A stretch of 64,000 nucleotides of DNA, from positions 186,001 to 250,000 of the forward strand of contig NZ_WIND01000003.1 of assembly GCF_009697225.1 (NCBI RefSeq), in the 5' to 3' direction. A model generated the notes under the pieces. The model did not search any database. It worked only from the letters and a program-made list of their open reading frames with translations, and had not been told where the DNA came from. Below are positions 52,602 to 61,390 of this stretch, one piece after another; position 1 is the first letter of the stretch; each line of letters starts with the position of its first letter. This stretch comes from Halovulum marinum (GTDB lineage Bacteria; Pseudomonadota; Alphaproteobacteria; Rhodobacterales; Rhodobacteraceae). A program made the position numbers and the translations under genes.

Positions 52602-54839
52602 TCAGAAGAACAGGAAGTCTGTTTCCGCCAGTCCCACGACACCGCGCAAAGTGATGCTGTTGTTGCCGTCGAACCGGATGATGCTGTTCCCGGCCTCTTC
52701 CTCGATGTCCAGGCCGTCGAAATCTAGCGGAGGTTCCGCCTGAAGCCCGACCCTGAATTCCGGGTCCGCTCGGGCGGCCTGCGTGAAACCGCGTAGCACG
52801 ACAAGGTCCCGTCCCTGCTCGAAGTCGTGGACGACATCTTTACCGTCGCCGGGCCGGAAGACGAACCGATCGGCGCCACCCAGCTGGCAATGAGACGGTT
52901 GCGCGCTATCCCCCCATAGATCATCGTCGCCCCTGCCGCCGATCACCCGGTCGTCGCCGAACGCGGCGTCCTCGGCGCCTGCGGACTTGCCGAGGCCCGT
53001 CGCCGCCGCGGATGCCGGCACCGCCTCCGAGGCATTCTCGTCACCGGCGATCACGTCGCCGCCCGCGCGGCCACGCAGTATGTCGTCGCCGCCGGCTCCG
53101 ACCAGCTGGTTGCCAACGCGGTCGCCGATGAGGCGATCGTCGCCGGCATTGCCCATGGCTGCCTCGACGCCGCTTAGCCGCACGATGCTGTCCCCTGACT
53201 GGACCGATCCGGTCGACAGGTTGACCACGTGCGCAACCGCCCTGGCGATCGCCACCGTGTCGATGCCGTCGCCGCCGTCGAACTCGCGCACCACCTGGCG
53301 GCCGCGCGCGACGACCGTCAGCGTGTCGTCCTGGGCGCTGCCCTCGACGCGCTCGGCGTCGAAGCGCAGCGGGGCGATGCCGTTGCCGACCGCCGTGCCC
53401 TGGCCGCGGACCAGGACGCCGCCCGACACGCCGCCGAAGTCGACGCCGTCGCTGCCGTCGCCGCCGTCGAACTCGCGCACCACCTGGCGACCGCGCGAAG
53501 CGACCACCAGCGTGTCGTCGTCGAGGCTGCCGACCACCATCTCGGCGTCGAATCTGAGCGGGGCGATGCCACTGCCGACCGCCGTGCCCTGGCCGCGGAC
53601 GACGACGCCGCCCGGCGCTTCGCTGAAGTCCACGGAATCGACGCCGTCGCCGCCGTCGAAGCGCTGCACCACCTGCCGGCCGCGCGCGACGACGGTCAGC
53701 GTGTCGTCCTGGGCACTGCCCTCGATACGTTCGGCATCGAAGCCGAGCGGAGCGATACCGCTGCCGACGGCCGAGCCCTGGCCGCGCACCACGACGCCGC
53801 CCGACACGCCGCCGAAATCCACGGTGTCGAAGCCGTTCCCGCCGTCGAACTGCTGCACCACCTGGCGGCCGCGCGCGACGACCGTCAGCGTGTCGTCCTG
53901 GGCGCTGCCCTCCACGCGTTCGCCGTTGAACGTCAGCGGGGCGATGTCGCTTCCGGTCGCCAGACCCTGACCGCCGACGGCCACCGAACTGGCGATGCTG
54001 GAGAAGGTGACGGTGTCGATGCCGTCGCCGCCGTCGAACTGTTGCACCACTTGGCGGCCGCGCGAGGCAACCACCAGCGTGTCGTCGTCGAGGCTGCCGA
54101 CCGCCTTCTCCGCGTCGAAGCTGAGCGGGGCGATGCCGCTGCCGACCGCCGAGCCCTGGCCGCGCACCACGACGCCACCCGCAACCTCGCTGAAGTCGAC
54201 GCTGTCGTCGCCGCCGCCGCCGTCGAACTGCTGCACCACCTGGCGGCCGCGCGCGACGACCGTCAGCGTGTCGTCCTGGCCGCTGCCCGCCACGCGCTCG
54301 GCATCGAAGGCGAGCGGGGCTATGCCGCTGCCGACCGCCAGGCCGTGCCCGCGCACGACCACGCCGCCCGACACGCCGCCGAAGTCGACGCTGTCGCTGC
54401 CGGCGCCGCCGTCGAACTGCTGCACCACCTGGCGACCGCGCTCGACGACCGTCATCGTATCATTGCCGAAACCACCCAGCACACGCTCGGCGTCGAAGAA
54501 CAGGCGGCGTATGCCCGGCCCGGTGGCCTCTCCGGCGCCATCCACCGCGACGTCCTCGAGGATCTGGCTGAAGTCGACGGAGTCGATACCGGGGCCGCCG
54601 TCGAAGACCTGGATCACCTGCAGGTCTCGCGGCCGGACGGTAAGGACATCGTTGCCGTCCGTCCCGTCCTGCCGCTCGAAGGCCCCCTCGACGGTGACCA
54701 CTAGCGTGCCGAAGGCCCGAAGGCCGGACGGATCCGAGATCGTGTAGACCGCGCCGTCGTTGATGCGCTGGCCGGGGTCGAGATCCTCGAACTGGCCGTT
54801 CGGATCATAGGTGAAGCTGCCGTCCGCGTTCAGCGTCAT
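52602..54839 (-). CDS. RTX/VCBS calcium-binding protein, 5'-truncated
   Basis: An open frame of 745 codons from the ATG at 54839. It starts inside a VCBS/cadherin-like domain (MTLNADGSFTYDPNGQF...YTISDPSG), so the normal beginning, including most of that domain, is missing. Seven copies of a 63-residue repeat follow (GRQVVQQFDGGxGxDxVDFGGV), then RTX nonapeptides (GNAGDDRLIGD, GAGGDDILRGRAGGD, VIGGRGDDDLWGD) and a C-terminal type I secretion signal-like tail ending DFLFF. No ribosome binding site precedes the ATG. Probably a non-expressed remnant of a much larger secreted protein. Confidence 0.7.
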   Translation of the reverse strand: MTLNADGSFTYDPNGQFEDLDPGQRINDGAVYTISDPSGLRAFGTLVVTVEGAFERQDGTDGNDVLTVRPRDLQVIQVFDGGPGIDSVDFSQILEDVAVDGAGEATGPGIRRLFFDAERVLGGFGNDTMTVVERGRQVVQQFDGGAGSDSVDFGGVSGGVVVRGHGLAVGSGIAPLAFDAERVAGSGQDDTLTVVARGRQVVQQFDGGGGDDSVDFSEVAGGVVVRGQGSAVGSGIAPLSFDAEKAVGSLDDDTLVVASRGRQVVQQFDGGDGIDTVTFSSIASSVAVGGQGLATGSDIAPLTFNGERVEGSAQDDTLTVVARGRQVVQQFDGGNGFDTVDFGGVSGGVVVRGQGSAVGSGIAPLGFDAERIEGSAQDDTLTVVARGRQVVQRFDGGDGVDSVDFSEAPGGVVVRGQGTAVGSGIAPLRFDAEMVVGSLDDDTLVVASRGRQVVREFDGGDGSDGVDFGGVSGGVLVRGQGTAVGNGIAPLRFDAERVEGSAQDDTLTVVARGRQVVREFDGGDGIDTVAIARAVAHVVNLSTGSVQSGDSIVRLSGVEAAMGNAGDDRLIGDRVGNQLVGAGGDDILRGRAGGDVIAGDENASEAVPASAAATGLGKSAGAEDAAFGDDRVIGGRGDDDLWGDSAQPSHCQLGGADRFVFRPGDGKDVVHDFEQGRDLVVLRGFTQAARADPEFRVGLQAEPPLDFDGLDIEEEAGNSIIRFDGNNSITLRGVVGLAETDFLFF
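53304..54437 (-). repeat. Six tandem 189-bp repeats in the RTX gene
   Basis: Each unit encodes 63 residues beginning GRQVV and containing FDGG, VDF and GSGIAPL. Copies start at 54437, 54248, 54059, 53870, 53681 and 53492; a seventh starts at 53303 and soon diverges, and a degenerate half-copy (QVIQVFDGG) lies upstream. Two subtypes (TLTVVARG and TLVVASRG) appear in the order T-V-T-T-V-T, which points to duplication of blocks. Confidence 0.85.
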
Positions 54840-54970
54840 CAAATGCGCATGGGCAACCCGGCAAGCCGCAGATGATGTGGGGGATGGCAAGCGGCGCGCG
54901 GACCGGCCTCGCTTTGCGCCCACGAGCGAGAGGGGTAGAATGACGGCAACCCGGCCGCCGGAGGTGCGTG

Positions 54971-55606
54971 ATGGAATTCCTGTTCGACGGTGACATCCCC
55001 GGCCGGCGCACACTGCTGCTTGCCCACGGTGCGGGCGTGCCGATGAATGCCGATTTCATGCAGCGGATCGCCTCCGGAATCGCCGCGAAGGGGGTGCGCG
55101 TGGCGCGATTCGAGTTCGCCTACATGGCCGCGCGCCGCGCCGGTGGCGCCAGGCGCCCGCCGCCGAAGGCGGAGGCGCTGTGCGACGAATATCGCGCCGC
55201 GGTGGCCGCCCTGGATCGCGCCGGGCCCCTGGTCATCGGCGGCAAGTCGATGGGCGGCCGCGTGGCGAGCCTGGTGGCCGATCAGCTTCACCGAACCGGC
55301 CGGATCGCCGGCGTGCTCTGCCTTGGCTACCCGTTCCATCCGCCCGGCAAGCCCGAAAAACTCCGGATCGCGCATCTGGAAACGATCGGGACGCCGACAC
55401 TGATCTGCCAGGGCACCAGGGACAAGTTCGGCACGCGCTCGGAATTCGCCACCTACGGCCTGTCCGGGCGGGTCGAGATCTTCTGGCTGGAGGACGGCGA
55501 CCACGACCTGAAACCGCGCAAGCGCGTGACAGGCGAGGATCATGCCGCGAGCATCGCGCGTGCGGCGCAGCGGTCGGCCGACTGGATCGCCCGCCTTGTG
55601 GCGTGA
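54971..55606 (+). CDS. Alpha/beta hydrolase (dienelactone-hydrolase-like, KANL3/Tex30 type)
   Basis: A 211-residue alpha/beta hydrolase of the small KANL3/Tex30-like group: LLLAHGAGVPMNADFMQRIA, nucleophile Ser in IGGKSMGGRVAS, LCLGYPFHPPGKPEKLR, Asp in CQGTRDKFG and His in LEDGDHDLKPRK. Its substrate is unknown. GGAGG 6 bases before the ATG at 54971 fixes the start. It is divergent to the truncated RTX gene, whose missing front would have lain here, so the two junctions are probably one rearrangement. Confidence 0.82.
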   Translation: MEFLFDGDIPGRRTLLLAHGAGVPMNADFMQRIASGIAAKGVRVARFEFAYMAARRAGGARRPPPKAEALCDEYRAAVAALDRAGPLVIGGKSMGGRVASLVADQLHRTGRIAGVLCLGYPFHPPGKPEKLRIAHLETIGTPTLICQGTRDKFGTRSEFATYGLSGRVEIFWLEDGDHDLKPRKRVTGEDHAASIARAAQRSADWIARLVA

Positions 55607-55740
55607 GCGCGAAGCGCCGATACCGGTGTCGGACGCACCGCGACACCGAGCGCGTCCATTGCGGCCGAGACTTCGCGCTGACAGGCGCCTCAAATTGGCG
55701 ATCCGGTCATCGCCGCGAAGATCCGGCAAAGCGAGGGGGG

Positions 55741-56132
55741 GCAGTTCAGGCCGGTCTTGGCCCGGCAATCGTCGGGCGCGTCGACAAGGTACTGGCGGCG
55801 GCACCCGACCTGATCGACGTTTCGGGGAATCTTGGGACAGAGACCGCGACCGTGACATTCGTCGGCGGCGCTATCGTGGTGCCGGATCTGCTGCGGGACG
55901 CCGAATGTCCCGGGTATCCGGCAACGCCCGCCGACGCCTCCGCCTGCCCGCGCGGCTGAAGGGCGCGGCGGACATGTTCAAGGCGGTCTGCATCGACAAG
56001 CGCGAGTCGAGATGCACCTGCGCCGGCGGCAGCAGCAACGTGCGGCTGGGCTTCGTGTCGCTGACCGGGAACGTGATGATGGTGCTGATGGGCCTGTGGA
56101 TGCCGTTCAGGATGTACGCACTAGGCTGGTAG
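55741..56132 (+). pseudogene. Decayed copper-transporting P-type ATPase gene
   Basis: 55741-55923 reads IVGRVDKVLAAAPDLIDVSG, then NLGTETATVTFVGGAIV, matching a heavy-metal-associated domain (VGRVExALxxVPGVxxVSVNLATExAxV), but both Cys of CxxC are lost. About 55936-55990, in another frame, reads LPARLKGAADMFKAV, like the ALLKGxPDMNSLVALG segment after the first helices of CopA. About 100 residues between them are missing. The trailing frame ends at 56132. 55607-55740 contains no recognisable gene. Confidence 0.6.
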
Positions 56133-56161
56133 ACGGCGCCGGACCATCGCCCGGCCCCGTC
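56132..56161. terminator. Hairpin beyond the Gfo/Idh/MocA gene
   Basis: GACGGCGCCGG/CCGGCCCCGTC (one mismatch) with an 8-base loop, 11 bases from the stop of the minus-strand oxidoreductase gene. It is a likely terminator without a strong U-tract. Confidence 0.4.
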
Positions 56162-56171
56162 TTGTGACGCA

Positions 56172-57410
56172 TCAGGCGTCGCTGTCGAGCAGCGGCAGGA
56201 TATCCACCGCCTTGCCGGTCTCGGCGCTGCGCGTCGCGGCGACGCCGGTCAGGACAGACAGCGCGCCCGCCCGCGCGCCGGCACGCTGTCCGGCCGGATC
56301 CTCGGCCTGGGGCTCGAACAGCGACCGGTGCAGCAGCGGGTCGCCGCCGAAATGCCCGCCCGGCCCGTGGTCGACGGTGATCCGCTCGACCGAGCGGTCC
56401 GTGCCCAGCAGCAGGATCTCGTCCCGGCCCGAGGGGGCGTCGAACGCCTGCCGCTCGAACATCCGCACTTCCAGCCGCCCGTGGGTGCCGTTGAACGCCA
56501 GATGGTACCCCTCGACCGGCAGATAGGCATTAAGCGAGTACGACACCTGGACGTCGTTGGCATAGCGGATCGTCGCGCTCATCGTGTCGTAGATGTCGAT
56601 GTCCTCGCGGTAGACGCAGGCGTCGCGGACATAGCCGTCCTCGGCCGCGGGCGCCTCGTACAGCGACTCGAGCCATTCGCTCTTGCCCATGTCGAAGTAG
56701 AACTCGCACTCGCCGGCGTGCGGGCAGGTCTTGCACCGCGCGCCCCGGAACGGGCCGTTGGCGCCGTACTTGCGCAGCGCGCCCTGCGCGAAAACCTGGA
56801 CCGGGTCGGCGTCGATCCACCAGTTCAGCAGGTCGAAGTGATGCGTCGCCTTGTGCACGAACAGGCTGCCGGAATGGCGCTTGTAGGCATGCCAGCGGCG
56901 AAAGTAGTCGGCGCCGTGGACGGTATCGAGATACCAGTGGAAATCGCAGGAGGTGACGGTGCCGATCCGGCCGCCGGCAAGCAGCTCGCGGATCTTGCGC
57001 GAGGTCGGCGCGAACCGGTAGTTGAACGCCACGTTCACCTTGCGGCCGGTGCGCCGCTCGGCCTCGAGAATCCGCCGGCAGTCCGCGGCGGTGGTGGCCA
57101 TCGGCTTTTCCGACACCACGTCGATCCCCGCCTCCAGCGCCTTGACGATGATGTCGGCGTGGGTGTCGTCGCGGGTGCAGACCAGCAGCGTGTGCGGCCG
57201 CGCCTCGGCGAGCATCCGGTCGAGGTCGGTGGAGACGGCAAGGTTTCCGCCCAGCCTGTCCCGCGCCACGGCCAGCCGCGCCGGGTTCGTGTCGCTCAGG
57301 CCAACCAGCTCGATCTCGTCGGCGCAGGTCGCCGGCGCGTCCCTGCCCCACGTCCCCACCCCGCGGTGTCCTGTGCCCACGATCGCCACGCGGCGCTTGT
57401 TGGTGCCCAT
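56172..57410 (-). CDS. Gfo/Idh/MocA family oxidoreductase (1)
   Basis: A 412-residue NAD(P)-dependent sugar dehydrogenase. The Rossmann motif is RRVAIVGTGHRGVGTWG; the signature EKP lies in GIDVVSEKPMATTAADC; the catalytic His is in HKATHHFDLLNWWIDADP. The region CKTCPHAGECEFYF adds a Cys cluster (C-x2-C-x5-C) seen in some members, possibly a metal site. It is transcribed divergently from the tetR gene, with the TetR operator between, so it belongs to the same regulon as the ABC operon on the right. Confidence 0.85.
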   Translation of the reverse strand: MGTNKRRVAIVGTGHRGVGTWGRDAPATCADEIELVGLSDTNPARLAVARDRLGGNLAVSTDLDRMLAEARPHTLLVCTRDDTHADIIVKALEAGIDVVSEKPMATTAADCRRILEAERRTGRKVNVAFNYRFAPTSRKIRELLAGGRIGTVTSCDFHWYLDTVHGADYFRRWHAYKRHSGSLFVHKATHHFDLLNWWIDADPVQVFAQGALRKYGANGPFRGARCKTCPHAGECEFYFDMGKSEWLESLYEAPAAEDGYVRDACVYREDIDIYDTMSATIRYANDVQVSYSLNAYLPVEGYHLAFNGTHGRLEVRMFERQAFDAPSGRDEILLLGTDRSVERITVDHGPGGHFGGDPLLHRSLFEPQAEDPAGQRAGARAGALSVLTGVAATRSAETGKAVDILPLLDSDA

Positions 57411-57433
57411 ATCGGAATATCCATTGCCGGAGA

Positions 57434-57451
57434 AGTAACTCTCCGGTTACT
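57434..57451. promoter_or_regulatory. TetR operator O1
   Basis: AGTAACTCTCCGGTTACT, an inverted repeat AGTAAC-N6-GTTACT, lies between the divergent oxidoreductase and tetR genes. It overlaps a second perfect stem CCGGAGA/TCTCCGG (57428-57447). The AGTAAC repeat recurs at 58189-58206. Confidence 0.6.
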
Positions 57452-57500
57452 ATGTACGCGGGGATCTGAGTGTCAAGGCGCCTGGCGGAGGGCCCCGCAG

Positions 57501-58193
57501 ATGGGCGAGGGAACCGGCCGCATGGATCAGAAGAACGCCGCGAACGCCTCCGGAAAGGCCCGGACCCGCGACCCCGAGCGCACCGAACGCAACATTCTGA
57601 TCGCGGCGCGCGAGGAATTTGTCGAATATGGTTATCAGGGCGCGCGAATCGATCGAATCGCCGAACGCGCCGGCTCCAACAAGCGGATGCTGTATCACTA
57701 CGTCGGCAACAAGGACGCGCTGTATGCGCGCGTGCTGCTGGAGGCGTACAAGGATATCCGCAAGGGTGAGCGCCAGCTGCATCTCGGCAGGCTGCAGCCG
57801 AGGGACGCGATGGAACGGCTGGTCGGTTTTACCTTCGACCACTTCCAGGCGAACCCGTGGTTCATCCGCCTGCTGTCCACGGAAAACATGCTCCGCGCGC
57901 GCTATCTGGCCGAGGTTCCGGAAATAAAGGACCTGCACTCCCCGATCATCATGCAGATACGCGAAGTCCTGGAAGCGGGCGAGGCGGCCGGTGATTTCAG
58001 AACCGGCGTGGACCCGCTGCAGCTTTACATAACGATCGCGGGGGTGAGCTATTTCTATTTTTCCAACATGTACACGCTTTCGGTCGCCTTCAACGATGAC
58101 ATCAAGTCGGAACAGGGTCGTGCGGACCGCCGCGCGCATGCGATCGACGTGGTGATGAGCTTCCTCTGCTCAAAACCGCTTGCCAGCAAATAA
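57501..58193 (+). CDS. TetR/AcrR family regulator
   Basis: A 230-residue TetR regulator. The N-terminal DNA-binding domain reads RNILIAAREEFVEYGYQGARIDRIAERAGSNKRMLYHYVGNKDALYARVLLEAY; the C-terminal domain is of the TetR_C_33 kind (IIMQIREVLEAGEAAGDFRTGVDPLQLYITIAGVSYFYFSN). GGAGGG 8 bases before the ATG at 57501 favours this start over 57522. It is flanked by two copies of AGTAAC-N6-GTTAYT, one upstream and one overlapping its own stop codon, so it probably represses itself, the divergent oxidoreductase and the ABC operon. Confidence 0.87.
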   Translation: MGEGTGRMDQKNAANASGKARTRDPERTERNILIAAREEFVEYGYQGARIDRIAERAGSNKRMLYHYVGNKDALYARVLLEAYKDIRKGERQLHLGRLQPRDAMERLVGFTFDHFQANPWFIRLLSTENMLRARYLAEVPEIKDLHSPIIMQIREVLEAGEAAGDFRTGVDPLQLYITIAGVSYFYFSNMYTLSVAFNDDIKSEQGRADRRAHAIDVVMSFLCSKPLASK

Positions 58194-58206
58194 CCAACAA
58201 GTTACT
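58189..58206. promoter_or_regulatory. TetR operator O2
   Basis: AATAACCAACAAGTTACT (reverse: AGTAAC-N6-GTTATT) has 11 of 12 arm positions identical to O1. It overlaps the tetR stop codon and lies 90 bases before the binding-protein start, in the presumed promoter of the ABC operon. Confidence 0.58.
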
Positions 58207-58294
58207 TTTCCGATCAGCCGGTGCTCGAACCGACCAACAGCACACCCGCGACGCCCCGCGCGCGCGGCAAAGACTGCAAAACAGGGAGAGAAAC

Positions 58295-59578
58295 ATGACG
58301 ATCAAGCTTAATCGGCGTGCGTTCGGCGGCCTTCTCGGCAGCACGATCGCGGCCTCGGCGCTGGCCGGGCACCGTGCGTTCGCGCAGTCCGGCGGCAACG
58401 TGCGGCTGATCTGGTGGGGCAACCCGGAGCGCGACAAGCGCACCAATGCCGTGGTCGATCAGTACATCGCCGCCACAGGCGCCAAGGTGACGCCCGAAAC
58501 CTATGCCTGGGGCGACTATTGGCAGAAGCTGGCCACGCAGGCCGCCGGCGGAAACCTGCCCGACGTGATCCAGATGGATTACCGCTTCATCTTCGAGTAC
58601 GCCCGCCGCGGCCAGCTTGCCGCGCTGGACGAATTCGTCGGCAACGAGCTGGAACTGGACGATTTCGACCCCAACCAGATGGAATCGGGCCGCGTCGACG
58701 GCAAGCTTTATGGCGTGTCGATGGGCGCCAACTCGATGACCCACGTCTACAACAAGACGATGCTGGACAAGATCGGCTTCGAGCTGCCCGACAGCACCAA
58801 GTGGACCGCCGACGACTACGTCGCCATCGGCCGCGAGTTGAAGGACCAGCTGCCCGAGGGGGTCTATTTCTCCGAGAACATGGGCATTCAGGAGCCGCGG
58901 CTTCAGACCTGGGTCCGCTCGCGCGGCAAGGATCTCTACAATGCCGACGGCCAGCTGGCCTTCGACGTCGAGGACATGGTCGACTACTTCGAGTACTGGA
59001 AGATGATGCAGGACGAGGGCCTGACCCCGCCCGCCGACCTGCAGGCCCAGGACTCGGGCAAGATGGAAGAGCGGATGCACGTCATCGGACGGTCGCTGTT
59101 CGGCTTCATCCACTCCAACCAGCTGGTCGCCAACCAGAACCTGATGGAAGACGAGATCGAGATCGTGATGATCCCGAACGCCGGCGATCAGCCGGGCCAG
59201 TACCTGAAGCCGTCGATGTTCCTGTCGATGTCCGAGAACGCGTCGGACAAGTCGGCCGCGGCGCAGCTGCTGAACTATTTCATCACCAACCCGGACGCGA
59301 ACGACATCCTGCTGATCGAGCGCGGCGTGACCGGCGACGCCTCGATCCGCGAGCGGATCCTGCCGGGCCTGACCGAGACCGAGCAGAAGATCATCAAGTA
59401 CCTCGACCTCGTGTCCACCTGGGTCGGCCCCCTGCCCCCGCCGCCGCCGCAGAACGCCGGCGAGATCGACCGCGCGCTGCGGCCGGCGTGGGAGTCGGTC
59501 GCCTTCGGGCAGGTCGACGCCAAGACCGGCGCGACCGAGTTCTACGAGAACGCCAAGCGGATCCTCGAGCGAAGCTGA
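58295..59578 (+). CDS. Sugar ABC transporter binding protein (CUT1)
   Basis: A 427-residue periplasmic solute-binding protein. The signal is Tat-like (LNRRAFGGLLGSTIAASALAGHRAFA), and the mature protein begins VRLIWWGNPERDKRTNAVVDQYIAATGAKVTPETYAWGDYWQKLATQAAGGNLPDVIQ, typical of CUT1 family 1 proteins. AGGGAG precedes the ATG. It is the first gene of an operon with two permeases, two oxidoreductases and an ATPase. The ligand is probably a sugar, inositol or amino-sugar handled by the oxidoreductases. Confidence 0.88.
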   Translation: MTIKLNRRAFGGLLGSTIAASALAGHRAFAQSGGNVRLIWWGNPERDKRTNAVVDQYIAATGAKVTPETYAWGDYWQKLATQAAGGNLPDVIQMDYRFIFEYARRGQLAALDEFVGNELELDDFDPNQMESGRVDGKLYGVSMGANSMTHVYNKTMLDKIGFELPDSTKWTADDYVAIGRELKDQLPEGVYFSENMGIQEPRLQTWVRSRGKDLYNADGQLAFDVEDMVDYFEYWKMMQDEGLTPPADLQAQDSGKMEERMHVIGRSLFGFIHSNQLVANQNLMEDEIEIVMIPNAGDQPGQYLKPSMFLSMSENASDKSAAAQLLNYFITNPDANDILLIERGVTGDASIRERILPGLTETEQKIIKYLDLVSTWVGPLPPPPPQNAGEIDRALRPAWESVAFGQVDAKTGATEFYENAKRILERS

Positions 59579-59585
59579 GGCAACA

Positions 59586-60542
59586 GTGGTCAGCGCGAAC
59601 GAAACCATCGGTGGGCGGCGCATGCCGTCCACCGCCTCTGGCAGACTGTCCAGGTTCTGGCAGAAGAACGGCGCGGGATACATGTTCCTGCTGCCGTGGC
59701 TCATCGGCTTTCTGGGGCTGACGCTGGGGCCGACCCTGGCGTCGTTCTACCTGTCGTTCACGGACTACGACCTGCTCACCTCGCCACGCTGGTCCGGTCT
59801 GAAGAACTACGAGTACGCGTTCCTCTATGATCGCCGGCTTGGCAATGCGATCGAGGTCACCTTCACCTATGTGCTGTGGTCGGTGCCGCTGAAGCTGGCG
59901 GTCGCGCTGGGTCTGGCGATGGTGCTGGACCGGTCGGTGCGCGGCGTGTCCTTCTACCGCGCGACCTTCTACCTGCCGTCGCTGCTGGGCGCCTCGGTCG
60001 CCATCGCGGTGCTGTGGCGGCAGCTGTTCGGCGCCGACGGGCTGGTCAACCAGCTGCTGTTCATGGTGACCGGCATTCAGGGGCCGGCGTGGGTCACGCA
60101 CCCCGATTACGCGCTGTCGACGCTGATCGTGCTGGCGATCTGGCAGTTCGGCTCGCCGATGATCATCTTTCTCGCCGGTCTGCGGCAGGTGCCGCAGGAC
60201 CTGTACGAGGCCGCGTCGATGGACGGCGCCAGCGGCTGGCGGCAGTTCCGCAAGATCACCCTGCCGCTGCTGGCGCCGGTGATCTTCTTCAACCTGGTGC
60301 TGCAGACGATCGAGGCGTTCAAGGCCTTCACCCAGGCCTACATCGTCTCGGGCGGGACCGGCGGCCCGGTCGACTCGACCCTGTTCTATTCGCTGTACCT
60401 GTATGAAGAGGCGTTCGCCAACTTCCGCATGGGCTATGCCTCGGCGCTGGCCTGGCTGCTGCTGGTGATCATCGCGATCTTCACCGCGATCGCCTTCGGC
60501 ACCTCGAAGTACTGGGTCTATTACGAGGACGAGTCGCGATGA
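59586..60542 (+). CDS. Sugar ABC transporter permease (MalF type)
   Basis: A 318-residue permease with six helices (GAGYMFLLPWLIGFLGLTLGPTLASFYLSFTDYDLL) and the EAA loop EAASMDGASGWRQFRKITLPLLAPVIFFNLV. GTG at 59586 has TGAGG upstream; an ATG 12 codons later is an alternative. It starts 7 bases after the binding-protein stop, and its stop overlaps the next start (ATGA). Confidence 0.88.
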   Translation: MVSANETIGGRRMPSTASGRLSRFWQKNGAGYMFLLPWLIGFLGLTLGPTLASFYLSFTDYDLLTSPRWSGLKNYEYAFLYDRRLGNAIEVTFTYVLWSVPLKLAVALGLAMVLDRSVRGVSFYRATFYLPSLLGASVAIAVLWRQLFGADGLVNQLLFMVTGIQGPAWVTHPDYALSTLIVLAIWQFGSPMIIFLAGLRQVPQDLYEAASMDGASGWRQFRKITLPLLAPVIFFNLVLQTIEAFKAFTQAYIVSGGTGGPVDSTLFYSLYLYEEAFANFRMGYASALAWLLLVIIAIFTAIAFGTSKYWVYYEDESR

Positions 60543-61387
60543 GCAGACGCGCCCGACACACCCGCACCCAGGTGCTGCGCCACATCCTGCTGAGCTGTGC
60601 CGCCGTGCTGATGCTGTACCCGCTGCTGTGGATGATCATGTCCTCGTTCAAGCCGGACGAGCTGATCTTCTCGGAGCCGGCGGCGCTGCCGACCTCGCTC
60701 GACCTGTCGAGCTATTTCGAGGGCTGGACCGCGCTGCGCACCTCGTTCACCACGTTCTACATGAACTCGTTCATCATCGCCGCGCTGGCGGTGATCGGCA
60801 ACCTGATGGCGTGCTCGCTGACCGCCTACGCATTCGCGCGGCTGGAGTTCAAGGGCCGCAAGATCTGGTTCGCGCTGATGCTGGGCACGCTGATGCTGCC
60901 CTATCACGTGACCCTGGTGCCGCAGTACGTGCTGTTCCTGAAATTCGGCTGGGTGAACACCTTCCTGCCGCTGATCGTGCCGAAGTTCCTGGCCGTCGAC
61001 GCCTTCTTCATCTTCCTGATGGTGCAGTTCTTCCGCGGTATCCCGCGCGAGATCGACGAGGCGGCGATCATGGACGGCTGCGGGCCGTGGCGGATCTACT
61101 GGAAGATCATGCTGCCGCTCTCGACCCCGGTGATGGCGACGGCGGCGATCTTCTCGTTCATCTGGACCTACGACGACTTCCTGGGCCCGCTGATCTACCT
61201 GAACGACATCGACAGCTACACCGTGCCGCTGGCGCTGCGCGCCTTCGTCGACAGCTCGGGCGGAGAGTCGCTGTATGGCGAGCTGTTCGCGATGTCGACG
61301 CTGTCGCTGGTGCCGGTGTTCATCGTGTTCCTGGCCTTCCAGCGGCTGATCATCCGCGGCGTCGCCCTGGGCGCCCTGAAGAGATAA
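60539..61387 (+). CDS. Sugar ABC transporter permease (MalG type)
   Basis: A 282-residue permease with six helices (ILLSCAAVLMLYPLLWMIMSSFK first) and the EAA loop EAAIMDGCGPWRIYWKIMLPLSTPVMATAAIF. The start overlaps the preceding gene by ATGA. It pairs with the MalF-type protein to form the membrane channel. Confidence 0.88.
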   Translation: MSRRARHTRTQVLRHILLSCAAVLMLYPLLWMIMSSFKPDELIFSEPAALPTSLDLSSYFEGWTALRTSFTTFYMNSFIIAALAVIGNLMACSLTAYAFARLEFKGRKIWFALMLGTLMLPYHVTLVPQYVLFLKFGWVNTFLPLIVPKFLAVDAFFIFLMVQFFRGIPREIDEAAIMDGCGPWRIYWKIMLPLSTPVMATAAIFSFIWTYDDFLGPLIYLNDIDSYTVPLALRAFVDSSGGESLYGELFAMSTLSLVPVFIVFLAFQRLIIRGVALGALKR

Positions 61388-61390
61388 TCC

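Noticed and set aside
53304-54437. Regular 189-bp repeats considered as a CRISPR array
   Set aside because: Repeats are long, contiguous without unique spacers, and in frame as protein repeats of an RTX-type gene.
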